A stretch of 64,000 nt of DNA from Candidatus Parabeggiatoa sp. nov. 2. GTDB lineage: Bacteria > Pseudomonadota > Gammaproteobacteria > Beggiatoales > Beggiatoaceae. This document shows positions 10,996 through 20,969 of this stretch, piece by piece. Where the stretch lies: contig NBMI01000001.1 of assembly GCA_002085445.1 (NCBI GenBank), positions 21,327 to 85,326 of the forward strand, in the 5' to 3' direction. The stretch's first letter is position 1, and every line of letters starts with the position of its first letter. Below the pieces are notes generated by a model. That model was not told where the DNA came from. It ran no database searches and saw only the letters and a list, made by a program, of their open reading frames with translations. The position numbers were made by a program, and so were the translations under genes.

Positions 10996-11325
10996 ATGTT
11001 TGTGAAAAATATAGATTCTAATGAATTAGCGCAATGGTTGAAAACAGAAACCCCACCGCTTTTGATTGATGTGCGTACTCCACAAGAAATGGCGCAAGCG
11101 TCTATTCCTAACGGTAAACCTTTGCCGCTCAGTACTTTACCGGTTCGTATGCAGGAAGTGCCCACAGATGAGCAAGTGGTGTTTTATTGCCGCACCGGGG
11201 CACGTTCCGCCCAAGCGTGCATGTTTCTGGCGCAGCAAGGTTATGATAATGTTTATAACTTATACGGTGGTATTGTCAGTTGGGCGCGTAATGGGTTGCC
11301 AATAGCGCCAATGGTGCCAGCTTAA
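10996..11325 (+). CDS. single-domain rhodanese-like protein
   Basis: A 109-residue single rhodanese domain, probably a sulfurtransferase of the GlpE/PspE size class. The active-site loop is CRTGARS with the persulfide-forming Cys at about residue 65. LIDVRTPQEM near residues 23-32 is the usual CH2A-type segment and YNLYGGIVSW is the conserved C-terminal block. An upstream TTG at 10975 is possible, but the ATG at 10996 has GAGG at the right distance and is preferred. No signal peptide, so it is cytoplasmic. Substrate is unknown; a role in sulfur trafficking would fit a sulfur oxidizer but is only inferred. Confidence 0.9.
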   Translation: MFVKNIDSNELAQWLKTETPPLLIDVRTPQEMAQASIPNGKPLPLSTLPVRMQEVPTDEQVVFYCRTGARSAQACMFLAQQGYDNVYNLYGGIVSWARNGLPIAPMVPA

Positions 11326-11910
11326 GGAAAATGGGCAGTATCGTACTGAATCAAACATTATCCCGAATCCTACCGCCCGCTTGCCCACCATCTGAATCAA
11401 ACATTATCCCGAATCCTACCGCCCGCTTGCCCACCATCCATATCTGATATAACAACAACTACAAGGATTGTATATAATAAGGGATTTTAGAAACGAGCTT
11501 CAAATCACGTCAGTCAACTTTGAATAAGCATTTGCTGATTGAATCGCTAATTAACGGCGATTTTATTTCAGGCACGTTCGCTTAATTAAATCGAAATAGT
11601 ACACTTTCGATAAATCCGCTTTGAAATCCTTTCATAAGCATACAATCCTTGTAGTTATATAATAAGGGATTTTAGAAACGAGCATCAAATCACCAAGCGA
11701 AAAAATCCTTTATTATATACAATCCTTGTAGTTATAGAGCATTTGCTGATTGAATCGCTAATTAACTTGGATTTTATTTCATGCACGTTCGCTTAATTAA
11801 ATCGAAATCGCACACTTTCGATAAATCCGCTTTGAAATCCTTTATTATATACAATCCTTGTAGTTATACTACAATCCTTGTAGTTATACTACAATCCGTT
11901 GTACTAAGGC
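11326..11910. repeat. repeat spacer between convergent genes
   Basis: No gene seen. A 46-base block (ctgaatcaaacattatcccg and following) occurs twice in tandem at 11347-11437. Two longer related units (about 11450-11660 and 11660-11900) contain tacaaggattgtatataata, gctaattaacggcgatttta and cgcttaattaaatcgaaat. They end in a run of tacaatccttgtagttata copies that reaches the 3' end of the MDR gene. Confidence 0.65.
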
Positions 11911-12912
11911 TTATTCGATACTCAGCACAATTTTCCCCGTCGTCTGCCCCGTCTCTATTAATCGGTGCGCTTCTGCCACCTGTGCCAACGGCAATACTTG
12001 GCTGACTTTCACTTGCAATTTACCCTCACCAATCAAACGGCTGGCTTCTTCCACCATTTTCCGTTGTGCGATTCGCGCCTCATGTATTCCTTGGAGCATG
12101 GGCGTGAGCATGAGTTCATAAATCAAGTTCAGATTGCGGAACTTTGCCGTCTTGATGGCGTTGCTATCACACGGGGGTTCCAGTATGGTGACGACTTTGC
12201 CATAAATTTTAGTAGCGGAAATAGAACGGCAAAATATGTTACCACCCACTGTATCAAAAACGACATCAGCGCCGGCACCTTTTGTCCAATCAAGCGTTGC
12301 TTGGACAAAATCGGTTTGGGTGTAATCAATACAATAGTCTGCGCCCAGCGATTGGGCAAACTCGGCTTTTTCTTTGCTCACCGTTGTGGCAATACGCGCT
12401 CCCAAGCTTTTTGCCAATTGTATCGCCAAGTGCCCGACGCCACCGGCGCCGGCATGAATTAAAACGGTTTGGTTGGCTTGCAAATTAGCGCGATCAACCA
12501 GTGATTCCCAAGCGGTAATCCATGCTAATGGTAAGGCAGCGGCTTCTGCCATTGACAGACTTTTGGGTTTAAGGGCAGCGTAGTCTTGGTGAATGGTGGT
12601 GTATTCGGCATAATTGCCTTGTTCTTGTGTACCAATCCCGCCGTTAAAAAAGTAGACTTCATCACCGACTTTAAAACGAGTTACCGCATCGCCCACCGCA
12701 TCAACAACACCGGCGCCGTCACAGCCAAGGATTTTGGGTAAGTTATCGGGAGCAATTCCGCCTCGCTCTCGCATTTTGGCATCGACGGGATTGATGCCGG
12801 CGGCGTGTAGACGCACACGGATAAATTCGGGATTAGATAACTCGGGGATATCCACTTCGGTTATTTTTAGGACTTCGGTGTCGCCAGCGGCGGTTAATAA
12901 AACGGCTTTCAT
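11911..12912 (-). CDS. NADPH:quinone oxidoreductase-like MDR protein
   Basis: Medium-chain dehydrogenase/reductase of the zinc-free quinone oxidoreductase class, 333 residues. It shows the GroES-like N-terminal domain (HAAGINPVDAKMRERGG, LGCDGAGVV), the VGDEVYFFNGG segment, and a Rossmann domain with HAGAGGVGHLAIQLAK for NADPH binding. The ATG at 12912 is chosen because a near-perfect AGGAGG stands 8 bases before it and homology starts at MKAVLL; the open frame extends to 13056 but that part is repeat-derived. The physiological substrate cannot be read from the sequence. It stands alone, without an operon partner. Confidence 0.92.
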   Translation of the reverse strand: MKAVLLTAAGDTEVLKITEVDIPELSNPEFIRVRLHAAGINPVDAKMRERGGIAPDNLPKILGCDGAGVVDAVGDAVTRFKVGDEVYFFNGGIGTQEQGNYAEYTTIHQDYAALKPKSLSMAEAAALPLAWITAWESLVDRANLQANQTVLIHAGAGGVGHLAIQLAKSLGARIATTVSKEKAEFAQSLGADYCIDYTQTDFVQATLDWTKGAGADVVFDTVGGNIFCRSISATKIYGKVVTILEPPCDSNAIKTAKFRNLNLIYELMLTPMLQGIHEARIAQRKMVEEASRLIGEGKLQVKVSQVLPLAQVAEAHRLIETGQTTGKIVLSIE

Positions 12913-13228
12913 TAATAATCCTCCTGATGAGTGTTGAGTATATTTATAGCATTTTGCGTAAACAACATCACTCGTAGGGGCAAACCTACGTGTTTGCCCT
13001 TTTTTGTATTTAACCAAAGCGAAAAATGCTCTGTAGGGTGGGTAAGTGGGCGGCATGATCTCAAATGGTACCCCGATCTTATCGTCCGCTTGCCCACCAT
13101 GAGTCTTTGTTTTGCTACGCGCTACGATTCACATTCAACCCCTACGGGGTTGGGGGCCCTAAATAATAATTAATCATTAATCATTAATCATTAATTATTA
13201 TTTCCCCCTTCGGGGTTGGCGCTTTACT
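12913..13228. repeat. repeat spacer
   Basis: No gene seen. Contains one inverted pair of the gtaggggcaaac family (12975-13005), an aacccctacggggttgg palindrome copy (about 13138-13153, recurring near 19500 and 24450), a taatcat heptamer array (about 13170-13198) and a cccccttcggggtt hairpin (about 13204-13217) close to the methyltransferase 3' end. Confidence 0.6.
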
Positions 13229-14125
13229 TTACCTTTTCGGTTGGGAACGATAGCTTATTTCTAACGGTTTTTTAGCACGGAATGTGCCACCCACGGTGTG
13301 ATCGGAGGTGCGGTAGTTGGTTAAACCAACATGTTCGCATTCAATAAATCCAACTGAATCCATGAGCTCTAAGACTTTTGAAATCGGCACGGCACCGGCG
13401 ACACAATCACACCAACTGCCTTCTGAAGCTTCCGACGATGCGCTACCTTTGCGAACCATATCGACTAAGTAAAATCGACCGCCTGGTTTTAAACAATTAA
13501 ACGCTTGAAGAAAAGCACATTTCTTGCGAGGCGACAAATTAAAAGTCCCATTTGAAATCACCACATCAGCAACACTTGTGGGTATTGCTTTATGATTGGC
13601 AGTATCAAAGGGGGCTTGAATGAGTTCAATTGAGTTAAAGCCACACAACTGTGCATTTTCTTTGGCCTTTTTGAGCATGGCGGCAGTCATATCAACCCCA
13701 ATGACTTTACCCGTTTCACCGACTAAACTAGCCGCGACACAAATATCCGCACCGGCACCACAGCCTAAATCAATAACCACTTCTCCTTCAGAAACAGGCC
13801 CAACAGAAAAGGAGTTTCCACACATACAAGAAGACTCCCAGACACGATCAGGCAGTTGAGAAACCTCATATCCCATATGATGGGCGTTTTCTTTGCCATA
13901 AGGCAGTGACATCGTTGTACCAAAGCCCACCGAGGGATTTTCGGCCAGTCGAGTGTATTGCCGGAGAATCTCTTTGAAAGAACGGGAAATCCCTAAGGTT
14001 AGTTTAATCTTCTTCCACAAGTTTTTACTTTGAACAAACTCATGGTAATCAATCACGCCATTGCCATCAAGATCAGCCTCTCGAATCAGCTCGTCGATTT
14101 CTTGATCACTCAAGTTGATTTTCAA
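13229..14125 (-). CDS. EF-hand / SAM methyltransferase (ArsM-like) fusion, 5'-disrupted
   Basis: The N-terminus is a calmodulin-type EF-hand: DLDGNGVIDYHE at residues 18-29 has all calcium-coordinating positions, and the preceding IDELIREA matches the entering helix of calmodulin's fourth hand. The rest is a class I methyltransferase with motif I VIDLGCGAGADICVAA (about residue 117), LKPGGRFYLVDM, a CMCG segment and a WCDCVAGA block, closest in style to arsenite methyltransferases. The first codon at 14125 is TTG. The same frame stays open upstream to about 14200 and still resembles an EF-hand exiting helix (KKLRYLLDVLKINL). It then runs into a tccgttgtact repeat and a stop, so the 5' part, probably including the partner EF-hand, looks lost. 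Expression from the TTG is uncertain. Confidence 0.75.
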   Translation of the reverse strand: MKINLSDQEIDELIREADLDGNGVIDYHEFVQSKNLWKKIKLTLGISRSFKEILRQYTRLAENPSVGFGTTMSLPYGKENAHHMGYEVSQLPDRVWESSCMCGNSFSVGPVSEGEVVIDLGCGAGADICVAASLVGETGKVIGVDMTAAMLKKAKENAQLCGFNSIELIQAPFDTANHKAIPTSVADVVISNGTFNLSPRKKCAFLQAFNCLKPGGRFYLVDMVRKGSASSEASEGSWCDCVAGAVPISKVLELMDSVGFIECEHVGLTNYRTSDHTVGGTFRAKKPLEISYRSQPKR

Positions 14126-14553
14126 GACATCTAGCAGGTAGCGGAGTTTTTTAGAAAAATCCCTTATCCGTTTATTTCGCGTATCCGTTGTACTAGAGGC
14201 TGGTATTCAAAAATTAGTAATGACCCTTTTTTTGGGAATGCGCCCGGTCTTAAAGACATCTTATTTTTTATATTTACAGAATAAAATGGCGATGTCAATC
14301 GCTCAAGAGCAACTGGAACAATTTTTGTGACAGAGTTTGTAGTAGGCGATTCATTCCTTGCCCACCGCTCAGTGGCTAAAGCCACTACTACAAACGGTTC
14401 AGTGGCTAAAGCCACTACTACAAACGGCTCAGTGGCTAAAGCCTCTACTACAAACGGCCCTGAGCGAAAAACGCTTGACGGTTATTGCAATTAATTCTCA
14501 GGTTTCATAAAATACTCGCTCCTTTTGTCATAGCCTTTGTTGGAGAATATCGA
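14126..14553. repeat. repeat spacer upstream of divergent genes
   Basis: Holds a cgcgtatccgttgtacta repeat (about 14178-14196) that ends the preceding EF-hand frame, and three tandem units of gtggctaaagccactactacaaac (about 14372-14455). No gene is seen in the rest. Confidence 0.6.
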
Positions 14554-15468
14554 ATGAAAACAGCTAAGTTATTGAACGTAAAAACTTTTTTTGCGGTATT
14601 GGCCGCGGTTTCAACGGTTTCAAATGGGGTGAGTGCTGGTGATGTTGATTTGTCGGCCGCTATTGTCGCTCCCACTGGTGAAACCACGATTAGGCTCTAT
14701 GAGGTGAAATATGCGCCGACACCGGATTTCTTGTATATCGTCGATTTTTTCCTTGATGAGGAAACTCTACGCTTTGAGCTCAACGGGGTGACGGCGGTTG
14801 AACCGAGCAACTATGAGGGAGCCGATGTGGTACGTGGTGGCCTTTTGTATGATAACTGGTGGAAAATCAACGGTGAATCAGAGCCGAGCGAGAACTACGC
14901 GAGGTATCCTGACACCAGTAGCCAGTCTGGCTCTGGCACTTGGCGCTGCAAAGAGTGTCATGGCTGGGATTACAAAGGCAACGAGGGGGCTTATGAGATT
15001 GGTAGTAGTCACTATACGGATATTGAAGGACTTTATCAAGTCAAAAACCGGCCGATGGCCTATATTTATGGGGCCATTGTTGATCACAATATCCCATCGC
15101 TGTCCGAACCGGATATTTGGGATTTGACTAAGTTCCTGAAAGAAGGCACGGTGGATATGAATAAGTACATTGTTTTTTCTGGGGCACAGAGTAAGTCTGC
15201 GACGGGTGATGCCGACAATGGACGCACTTTGTATGAAAATAGCGGTGGGTGCCTTAAGTGTCATGGCGCGGATGGTAATAAAATTGCCGCGGTGTCTGTT
15301 GGTGCGATTGCTAACAGTAATCCTTGGGAAACGCTGCATAAGATCCGCTTTGGTAATTCGGGGACTAAAATGCCTGCCATGATAAGCAAGGGTTTATCTT
15401 TTCAGGAGCAATTGGATATTTTGACTTATGCTCAAACCTTGCCTCCGATTGAAACGGAAGCTCACTAA
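14554..15468 (+). CDS. exported diheme cytochrome c
   Basis: Periplasmic electron-transfer protein, 304 residues. The ATG at 14554 is chosen over an upstream in-frame start because TTGGAGA precedes it and a clean signal peptide follows (basic MKTAKLLNVK, then hydrophobic FFAVLAAVSTVSNGVSA). Two c-type heme sites are visible, CKECH at about 132-136 and CLKCH at about 233-237. The segment RGGLLYDNWW before the first heme is typical of small class I diheme cytochromes. Met residues in KMPAMI near the C-terminus could be the distal ligand of the second heme. The region between signal and first heme is beta-rich and may carry a ligand domain. The partner is unknown; the sulfite dehydrogenase genes lie just downstream on the other strand. 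Confidence 0.88.
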   Translation: MKTAKLLNVKTFFAVLAAVSTVSNGVSAGDVDLSAAIVAPTGETTIRLYEVKYAPTPDFLYIVDFFLDEETLRFELNGVTAVEPSNYEGADVVRGGLLYDNWWKINGESEPSENYARYPDTSSQSGSGTWRCKECHGWDYKGNEGAYEIGSSHYTDIEGLYQVKNRPMAYIYGAIVDHNIPSLSEPDIWDLTKFLKEGTVDMNKYIVFSGAQSKSATGDADNGRTLYENSGGCLKCHGADGNKIAAVSVGAIANSNPWETLHKIRFGNSGTKMPAMISKGLSFQEQLDILTYAQTLPPIETEAH

Positions 15469-15857
15469 CCTGTTATCAGTTATCAGTTATCAGTTATCAG
15501 GAGTCCAAACTTTGGCAGGAGTCCAAACTTTAGTTTGGCAGGAGCCCAAATTTTAGTTTGGCAGTGCCGGAGTCCAAACTTTAGTTTGGCAGAGTAGTGA
15601 TACGCGGGTACCGGTTATTGACCTATTTTTAGCAGGTTTTTGGACGTTCTATTTTGAGGGCCATAAATTAATAATTAACAATTAATTATTAATCATTAAT
15701 TATTAGTAAGGGCCCTCTGTCGCGCTTTCTTATTTATACTTTTTGTAGGTGTTTTGTTAAGTTTGGACGACTCCCAAACTAAAGTTTGGACTCCGGAAGT
15801 TTGGACGATTGCCAAAGTTTGGACTCCTTGTCCAACGCTAAAGCTTTGGTTTCCTTG
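15469..15857. repeat. repeat spacer between convergent cytochrome genes
   Basis: A ttatcag heptamer array (about 15473-15500) follows the cytochrome stop. Then come four gtccaaactttagtttggca units (15500-15592), a taatcat-type heptamer array (15665-15708), and more gtccaaac units (15760-15830) close to the 3' end of the sorB-like gene. No gene seen. Confidence 0.7.
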
Positions 15858-16703
15858 TCAAAAGCCACTAACGGTTGTGGTTTGAATGGCCAGGTTGGAG
15901 CGGGTGATATCGGTTTCTGTTAGCGGGTTTGTTCCTTTTTCAACCAGTAGTGCATAAAAAGTGTATGCTCCTGTTTCAATTGAAGAAGGTACTGTGTAAT
16001 CCTTCAATATACTATAAGTACTGTTTACCGTTTCCAATGAGGTTTGGAATGTTTGAGGCTCAAGACTGTTGAACAAGGGCTTGGAGGCGGTTCCCGTCAT
16101 AAAGAAAAATTCTGAGTTAGGCCGGTTGGGCAAGTGAATAGCGGCCCAAAGGTCAAAACGTCCCTGACTGTAGTGGGGGAATTCTTCTATCACTAATTCC
16201 ACATTAAGCGTGTCACCGGGTTTGTAGGCTTGTTGTAGGCCGACAAATTTGAGAGTTGCCAGCGTTCGGTAAGGATTGGGTGGCATCAAGAAGGCTGGAA
16301 TCGGTGCGCGTCGATAGCTCACTTCTTTGGGGCCGTAGTTGGTTTCCAGATAGTTGAGTATCTGTTCTTCGGTGTTAGGCTCGAATGCCCAAAGGCCTTG
16401 AGTGTCTTGCATCCACCGAATTAGGCCTAACCAAGTGAGTCGTGTGCCGCTTTGCCGGATAATGTTTTGGGCCGAATGGCAAGCGGTGCATTCGCTTTTT
16501 ACCAGTTCATAGCCGTCGGCGATAATTAGCCCGGTTTCTGTGTCGAGTTGTTGGGCCGAAACGGTTGTCAGCAGTAATAGCGAGGCGAGTCCGATTAAAA
16601 ATCTCTCCCAGCTTCCCTTTATAAACGGATATTCTGTCCGTTGAAAACGGGAAGAGGGTAGGATTATAAGGGATTTAGTGGATAATAGGGATTTTGTGTT
16701 CAT
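15858..16703 (-). CDS. SorB-like monoheme cytochrome c with C-terminal DLWVA module
   Basis: Probable electron-accepting cytochrome subunit of sulfite dehydrogenase. The heme site is CTACH. The surrounding YELVKSECTACH and the LTWLGLIRWMQDTQGLW segment are typical of SorB-type cytochromes paired with SorA. The gene lies downstream of sorA in the same direction. It is longer than ordinary SorB: after the cytochrome domain a beta-rich segment of about 130 residues follows (DNA about 15861-16262). It contains FDLWAAIHLP, TGAYTFYALL and TNPLTETDITRSNL, and the same module occurs in three other proteins here. A signal peptide (FLIGLASLLLLTTVSA) lies behind a long, atypical N-terminal extension. 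The ATG at 16703 is the best start; no good ribosome binding site is seen. Confidence 0.85.
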   Translation of the reverse strand: MNTKSLLSTKSLIILPSSRFQRTEYPFIKGSWERFLIGLASLLLLTTVSAQQLDTETGLIIADGYELVKSECTACHSAQNIIRQSGTRLTWLGLIRWMQDTQGLWAFEPNTEEQILNYLETNYGPKEVSYRRAPIPAFLMPPNPYRTLATLKFVGLQQAYKPGDTLNVELVIEEFPHYSQGRFDLWAAIHLPNRPNSEFFFMTGTASKPLFNSLEPQTFQTSLETVNSTYSILKDYTVPSSIETGAYTFYALLVEKGTNPLTETDITRSNLAIQTTTVSGF

Positions 16704-17168
16704 GTTATACGGAACGTACTTCAAGTAGGTGAAAATTAAAAAAGCAATTTTTCATAAAATTCATTGCAAAATTAGAGACTTATTAACTCATTTTTCATTT
16801 TTCGCAATATACTTGTCCAGATAAGTTTTGTCCATTCCTGATGAGTACAACAAATTGGGAAATAAATCGTCATGGCTAAGTTATTTCGCCACCCCCTTTT
16901 CTTAAAATCCGTTTCGGAACGCGTATCCGTTGTACTAGATGTTATAGGTATTTTCACAGTAAACGAATAAATTTTTAAAAACTTGGCTTGATTCGTTAAT
17001 TTCTTAATTCAAAGTACTCTGGTTTTAGGTACAAAAGTTATCTGGATAACTATAGCGCAAAATAAGGCAGTAATCGATCCTAAGTTATTGATTTGTCGTT
17101 CAGCAAAGTGGCTTTTATGCCGAATTTTGCGGCATTGCCATTTTTCATTTTACATTTTTCATTTTACA
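16704..17168. other. spacer between sorA and the sorB-like gene
   Basis: AT-rich, 465 bp, no gene seen. Includes a tccgtttcggaacgcgtatc repeat copy followed by cgttgtacta (about 16906-16939) and a heptamer-like run of cattttt and cattttacat (about 17140-17170) that abuts the sorA stop codon. The wide gap means the two subunits may not be tightly cotranscribed. Confidence 0.6.
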
Positions 17169-18497
17169 TTAAGCAGCAGACACCACCTGTATTGCTATGC
17201 GATGGCAGGCGTTGTTGAGATAGCCTTTGGGATTCCAGCCCGGTAGTACCATTGGTTGTGAGCGGCCTTGGCTATCGACCGCTCTCGCCCAGACTTCGTA
17301 ATAGCCCGTTTTGGGGAATTCAACCGTCGCATTCCAGCGTTGCCAAGCCAGTCGGTTGACGGGCGGTTTTAGGTCGGCCTTTTTCCAAGTCATGCCGAAG
17401 TCGTTGGAGATATAGAGTTCGTTTACTTGTAAATCGCCGGCCCACGCATGGCCTCTTACCGCCAATGGTTTGCCGAGTTCGTGTGTTATGCCTGATTGTG
17501 GAAAAGTCACAATGGATTTCACTGGCATTGATTCGATAATACACATATCTTCATCGGGTACTCTGGTGCCGGGGGCCACGGTATTACAGGGTACGCGGTA
17601 GGATTGTCCAGCCATTTTGGGGCCATCGTGGACTTGATTTCTGATCACGATCCGTGTTAGCCATTTACCAGAGGTTGAGGCCGGCCATCCAGCAATAACA
17701 AGTCTTAACGGGTAACCGTTGTGAAGTGGAATGTTTTCGCCGTTCATTGCCCAGGCAATTAGGGTTTCATCTTCTAGGGCTTTAGCCATTGGCACACCCC
17801 GAGAGATAGGGATTTGGTTGGGATCGCCGCTTAGATGGGTGTCGGCACCATAGTAGCCAATGTAGACGGCATCGGTTTTGAGGCCACAAAACGCTAGGAC
17901 ATCTTTAAGCCTAACGCCTGTCCATTGGGCGCAGCCGATGGCGCCAATTGACCATTGATTGCCTTTGGCGGGCGGATTGAATTCACTTCGGCCGTTGCCG
18001 CCACATTCGAGTTGCAGTTGATAAGTGTAGTGTTTGAATTGCTGCTTTAACTGTTCCAAGCTAAACGTGGCTGGGTTTTGGCAAGATTCGCCGCTAATTT
18101 CTAGTGTCCAGGTACTAAGATCGATTTCTTCAGGTGCCGGCGGTATGCCATTGTTTCTGATAAAAAAGCGGTTAGCCGGGGTGATGTCGTCATCTAGCAG
18201 ATGTGGCGGTGTTTCGGCGTTAATCGGTTTGTCGTTGAGAACAATGAGGCCGTCTTTGCCGGGGATTTCAAAGGAGCCGTCGCTTTGGGCAAGCGCCGCC
18301 GGGATGAGGCCTCCTAACATATTGTTAGCAAACGGGATATTGGCCCCCAATACGGCAGTCATGGCGAGTAAACTGCTTTTGGTAAGAAAGCCTCTTCGAG
18401 TGATGGGATCGGTTTTTCGGCCCCAGACTAGCCAATCGGCTTTTTCAGGGTCTTCTGTGTAGAGTTCGTGAATGCCTTGTTTTGTTTTTTTAGCCAT
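17169..18497 (-). CDS. sorA: periplasmic sulfite dehydrogenase, molybdenum subunit
   Basis: Oxidizes sulfite to sulfate in the periplasm and passes electrons to a c-type cytochrome. The 442-residue product has a Tat-type leader (TRRGFLTKSS at about 33-42, followed by a hydrophobic stretch to about residue 70), as expected for a folded molybdoenzyme. The Mo-pterin domain contains LQLECGGNGRSEF with the molybdenum-ligating Cys at about residue 165, then RLVIAGWPASTSGKWLTRI. A C-terminal Mo-co dimerization domain follows (about 320-440, NELYISNDFGMTWKKADL, GYYEVWARAVDSQGRSQP). SoxC is the close alternative; the adjacent SorB-like cytochrome and the absence of other sox genes favour SorA. The stop codon is followed at once by a tgtaaaatgaaa heptamer run. 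Confidence 0.9.
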   Translation of the reverse strand: MAKKTKQGIHELYTEDPEKADWLVWGRKTDPITRRGFLTKSSLLAMTAVLGANIPFANNMLGGLIPAALAQSDGSFEIPGKDGLIVLNDKPINAETPPHLLDDDITPANRFFIRNNGIPPAPEEIDLSTWTLEISGESCQNPATFSLEQLKQQFKHYTYQLQLECGGNGRSEFNPPAKGNQWSIGAIGCAQWTGVRLKDVLAFCGLKTDAVYIGYYGADTHLSGDPNQIPISRGVPMAKALEDETLIAWAMNGENIPLHNGYPLRLVIAGWPASTSGKWLTRIVIRNQVHDGPKMAGQSYRVPCNTVAPGTRVPDEDMCIIESMPVKSIVTFPQSGITHELGKPLAVRGHAWAGDLQVNELYISNDFGMTWKKADLKPPVNRLAWQRWNATVEFPKTGYYEVWARAVDSQGRSQPMVLPGWNPKGYLNNACHRIAIQVVSAA

Positions 18498-20604
18498 TTT
18501 AGTTTCTGTTAGTGTTGTGAAAGTGTTTGGTGTCTGTACGCGCTGTGACGTACTCCTGCGGCTTGTTTTTAGTTATCAGAGAAAGTTTTATAGTAACAAT
18601 GTTATATATAGTACAGCGAATTACGCGGATAAGCGAATTTGACTTGACTTAGTTGCTGATGCCAATAGTACAGCGAATTGCGCGGATAAGCGAATTTGAC
18701 TTAGTTGCTGATGCCAAGAGTACAGCGACACAAGCGCGGATAAACGAATTTTAGTGGCTTTTGCAGCCAATAGTACAGCGAATTACGCGGATAAACGAAT
18801 TTGACTTAGAGCGTGTTTGAAAAGTCCAAGAATCAATCACTTATAAAATAGTCTATTGCTTATAAAACAAGGCATTAGATTAAGTCGCTAAAGCGATTAC
18901 TATAAACCAGCCAGATTAAGTCGCTAAAGCGATTACTACAAACAAGCAAGGTTAAGTCGCTAAAGCGATTACTACAAACAAGCAAGGTTAAGTCGCTAAA
19001 GCGATTACTATAAACCAGCCAGATTAAGTCGCTAAAGCGATTACTACAAACAAGCCAGATTAAGTCGCTAAAGCGACTACTACAAACTCTTAGTCGCTAA
19101 AGCAACTACTACAAACTCTTGAGTTGCTAAAGCAACTGAGTGAATTGTACTCAATTCGATTATCCGCGCAATTCGCTGTACTCTCGTAGTGAGTTGTACT
19201 ACTCAATTCGATTATCCGCGCAATTCGTTGTACTAATTTATCGATCTTGTTTGTAGCTGAAGGAAAGTCACTAGGCAACATTGGAGGACTCGCCTACAAA
19301 CTCCGTCAATCCCAATCAAAAGAGGTTTCAATAGGGCCATGAGTTGAAATGGTTTCAACAGGAGGGCCATGATTTTAAATTCGTTGAGTCATTATGTGAT
19401 ATGGCCCACAATTATTGCTTGTCCTTACACATAAGTTTTTAAATGCTTTTTTATCCGTTTCGGAACGAGTATCCGTTGTACTTATCAGTACTATTCACAT
19501 TCAACCCCTTACGGGGTTGGCACGTCTTAATTACGTTTCCCCAGGTTTCACCTCAATGCCACACAGTTTGCGGAATTAGAAACAAATAATCCCCCCGCCA
19601 ACGCCTAAAGCCGTCGTCTAATAGCTGAAGTGCCCTAAAGGGCACTGAAGACTTAATGCCATATCGTGTGCTTATGAAAAAATCCGGAATTTACCAGTCC
19701 CCTTTAGGGGACTTTAGCTTTGGCTCTTTCTCGTTTATTTGTTAACTTAATGGCATTGCTCTTAACATACGAGGTTGGCGCAAAATCAATGCTCTTTTAT
19801 CCGTTTCGGAACGAGTATCCGTTGTACTTATCAGTTTTGAGTTGACTTGAAAACTAGAATTTGTAGGAAAAATTGGGCTAACAAAAACTTAATGTTTATC
19901 AATAAGTTACCCCGATTAACGTGATCTCAAGCATTTGAACGCGGACGGCCGTTTTTATATAACCCATTGATTTATAACGTCATGATAATTTTCAAATCCG
20001 CCGAGTTTACCTCAGAAACTCGCATTTTGTGGCCAAAAATCGGCGTTTTTTAAACGTGATATTTATCAATAACTTACTACCGATACCGCCTAATCAACGA
20101 TTGAACGCTAAACAACGAATTGACTCTCTGTGTTCCGCTGTGTCAACTCTGTGGCCTCTGCGTGTCTAAAAATCCAATGTCTTCGAGACCTCGGATTTTT
20201 TAAACGTGAAAAATTAACCCGTGCGAACTCCTAGCCACATTTGGATGGCAGCCGTTAACTGACGTGAATTTAGTTAATTTTCAAACGGTTATATCAAGAA
20301 GCCAACTGCCAAACCGATTTTTTTTATAAAAAGTGTGCGCTTTGTGTTGCATTTTGTTTTTGAATGTGGTTTAATACGCACCCTCGAATGACAGCAAAGG
20401 TGCGGCAACAAAATGTGCTTAAAATTCAATCACTTAGACGAGTCCTAATCAGTCATTGCCGATTTCGAGTGTAGACCGTATTATAAAATAGCGTTTATTT
20501 TCAAAGAGTTAGGTGAAATTCCATGAGTAAGAGTACGGTTATTTAAGGGTTTGAAATGAGTCGGGTATCTAATTGATTTTGTTAACGATTTGACATTCCC
20601 CGTC
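18498..20604. repeat. large repeat-filled region, left part
   Basis: No convincing gene. From 18600 to 18830 come four copies of tagtacagcgaattgcgcgg followed by ataagcgaattt. From 18830 to 19130 there is a tandem array of about 36-bp units with taagtcgctaaagcgattac and tacaaacaagc. From 19140 to 19240 reverse-oriented copies of the tagtacagcg family occur. The block 19310-19440 (around ggtttcaatagggccatgag and atggcccacaattattgctt) is duplicated at 22920-23030. Two tccgtttcggaacgagtatc copies lie near 19450 and 19805. From 19870 to 20600 the sequence is mostly unique but has no open frame of note. Confidence 0.7.
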
Positions 20605-20903
20605 GTTTGAGAGTGGGTGGCTAATGAAAGCAATTGAAAGATCAATAAAATAAAACTAACGATCCAATTTAAGTTTGAGAGTGGGTGGCTAATGACAGCA
20701 ATTGAGACACAAAAAGAATAACGAGACGAAACCCCACGAAATAGGTTTGAGAGTAGGTAAATTGAAACTCTAATTATTCTTCTATTTCGGACAAAGACGT
20801 TTGAGAGTGGGTGGCTAATGACAGCAATTGAAACGCAACTTCTTAGTTGTTGTTTCGAATGATTTTTGTTTGATAGTAGGTAGCCAGCGACGGCAATTTA
20901 CCT
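20605..20903 (+). CRISPR. short CRISPR array, 5 repeats and 4 spacers, partly degenerate
   Basis: 36-base repeats start at 20605, 20673, 20745, 20799 and 20868. The consensus begins gtttgagagtgggtggctaa and ends in the 8-base tag ATTGAAAC (ATTGAAAG or ATTGAGAC in single copies), the usual 5' handle of type I and III crRNAs. Spacers are 32, 36, 30 and 33 bases and unrelated to each other. The third repeat has lost 12 central bases and the fifth is strongly diverged, as expected at the leader-distal end. A strong terminator follows 66 bases later. No cas gene is present in the window. Orientation is inferred from the ATTGAAAC end and the decay pattern. Confidence 0.8.
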
Positions 20904-20969
20904 TGCAACTCCGCGCTTGTCGGTAGTTGTTTAGCAATGACGCTAATTTGGTCAACGTTTTATAGGCAT

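Noticed and set aside
12912..13056. N-terminal extension of the MDR oxidoreductase
   Set aside because: The extension is encoded by a repeat spacer, while a strong AGGAGG stands before the internal ATG where the family similarity begins.
20605..20903. Interpretation of the array as an ordinary interspersed repeat
   Set aside because: Repeat length of 36, unrelated spacers of 30-36, ATTGAAAC ends and terminal decay together favour a CRISPR array, though lack of cas genes leaves some doubt.
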